Both the position numbers and the translations under genes were made by a program. The notes under the pieces were generated by a model. That model searched no databases and had not been told where the DNA came from. It worked only from the letters and a program-made list of their open reading frames with translations. Shown piece after piece: positions 63,224-64,000 of a stretch of 64,000 nt of DNA (positions within the stretch are counted from its first letter, which is position 1; each line of letters starts with the position of its first letter). The DNA is taken from positions 1,178,001 to 1,242,000 of the forward strand of contig CAWKHA010000004.1 in the NCBI GenBank assembly GCA_963849365.1. Direction: 5' to 3'. The DNA comes from CAVQCJ01 sp963849365. Lineage in GTDB: Bacteria; Actinomycetota; Actinomycetes; Prado026.

Positions 63224-64000
63224 GATCCTCGACCCCCTGCAGTGGACCTGCCCGGTGCCGCTTCGGGACCAGCAGCGGGTCGTGCTCGGGCACGGCGGCG
63301 GCGGCAAGCTGTCCAGCGAGCTGATCGAGCACCTGTTCCTGCCGGCGTTCGACGCGGACGAGCTGGCCCGGGCGCCGCGCGACTCCGCGGTCGTCGAGGC
63401 CGGCGGCGTCCGGATGGCCTTCACCACCGACTCCTACGTCGTGCAGCCGCTCTTCTTCCCCGGCGGGTGCATCGGGGACCTCGCGGTCAACGGCACCGTC
63501 AACGACCTGGCGATGAGCGGGGCGATCCCGCTCGCCCTGTCCAGCGGGTTCATCCTGGAGGAGGGGCTGGAGCTCGAGGTGCTCGGTCAGGTGGCCGAGG
63601 CCATGGGTCGGGCGGCCCGTCGCGCCGACGTGCGCCTGGTCACCGGTGACACCAAGGTGGTCGGGCACGGCGCCGCGGACGGGCTGTACGTCAACACCAG
63701 CGGCGTGGGTGTGGTCCCCGACGGCGTGGACCTGCGTCCGGAAGCAGCGCGCCCCGGGGACCGGGTCATCGTCTCCGGACCGATCGGCGAGCACGGCGTG
63801 GCCATCATGAGCGTGCGCGAGGGCATCCAGTTCGGGACAGTGGTGCAGACCGACTCGGCGCCGCTGTCCGGGCTCGTCCAGGCGATGCTGGCGGCCGTCC
63901 CCGGCCGGGCCGGGCGGGGCATCCACGTCCTGCGCGACCCGACCCGTGGTGGGCTCGCCGCGTCGCTGTGCGAGATCGCGCAGGCCTCGGGGGTGGGGGT
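63216..64000 (+). CDS. hypE: Hydrogenase maturation protein HypE, 3' end outside window
   Basis: ATP-dependent dehydratase that turns the C-terminal thiocarboxamide into thiocyanate. 261 residues are visible: VVLGHGGGGKLSSELIEHLF, AFTTDSYVVQPLFFPGG with the ATP-site Asp, GTVNDLAMSGA, VTGDTKVVG, and HVLRDPTRGGLAASL. The C-terminal Pro-Arg-Ile-Cys lies beyond the window. ATG 63216 is inside the end of hypD, behind GGAGGTGG. The visible part is intact. Confidence 0.95.
   Translation, partial: MAEILDPLQWTCPVPLRDQQRVVLGHGGGGKLSSELIEHLFLPAFDADELARAPRDSAVVEAGGVRMAFTTDSYVVQPLFFPGGCIGDLAVNGTVNDLAMSGAIPLALSSGFILEEGLELEVLGQVAEAMGRAARRADVRLVTGDTKVVGHGAADGLYVNTSGVGVVPDGVDLRPEAARPGDRVIVSGPIGEHGVAIMSVREGIQFGTVVQTDSAPLSGLVQAMLAAVPGRAGRGIHVLRDPTRGGLAASLCEIAQASGVG

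Overview
The window is high-GC DNA from an actinomycete, probably a Streptomyces/Frankia-type or related lineage. The call rests on gene content and order: nth, Nudix, marP-like protease and acs; a divergent HAD phosphatase beside ssd-tadABC-tadE; then bldG, anti-sigma factor, hppA, methyltransferase, topA, tmk, holB and a tripeptidyl-aminopeptidase-like lipoprotein. The same order is known from Streptomyces and, in part, Mycobacterium. GTG starts, 4-nt overlapping operons and AGGAGG ribosome sites are common. No species can be named from the window alone.

Layout. (1) 1-28866 is mostly core genome: DNA repair, acetate activation, a Flp/Tad pilus-type secretion locus, the BldG switch, a proton-pumping pyrophosphatase, topoisomerase I, thymidylate kinase, polymerase III delta prime and exported enzymes. 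(2) 28951-34613 is accessory DNA. A tRNA-Thr(CGT) gene is the left edge of a ~4.9-kb island bounded by a perfect 43-bp repeat of the tRNA 3' half. It carries a Fic protein, a companion gene broken by a stop codon, and a cupin/TetR pair, but no recognisable integrase. Past the second repeat lie a diverged copy of the tRNA-proximal DNA and a possible transposase scrap, which suggests tandem insertions at one site. (3) 34614-37263 holds an exported lytic transglycosylase, methylglyoxal synthase and remnants of a P-type ATPase and a reductase-like gene. (4) 37282-49420 is a carbohydrate locus: LacI and two paralogous DeoR regulators, a GH4 glycosidase, a seven-gene operon (SIS isomerase, ABC binding protein, two permeases, ATPase, PfkB kinase, DeoR) and a divergent class II aldolase. 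It reads as a complete uptake, isomerisation, phosphorylation and aldol-cleavage route, probably for a galactose-type or amino sugar. (5) 49642-52595 has egtB-egtD for ergothioneine, a TfoX-N protein and a DUF1905-like gene. (6) 52653-64000 is a group 2a-like uptake [NiFe]-hydrogenase locus: hypA-hypB and an AraC regulator on the minus strand; DUF1641 gene, hupS, hupL, hupD, NHL gene, hypF, hypC, hypD and hypE on the plus strand.

The most striking observation is damage in the hydrogenase locus. hupL needs four separate single-base removals to read as a full 535-residue protein, and the second cysteine of its C-terminal ligand motif reads as glycine. hupD runs without a stop into an NHL-repeat frame that contains an amber codon, and hypD has one more extra base. 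hupS, hypA, hypB, hypF and hypC are intact. Either an atmospheric-type hydrogenase is being lost in this lineage or the consensus sequence is faulty here; the reads would decide.
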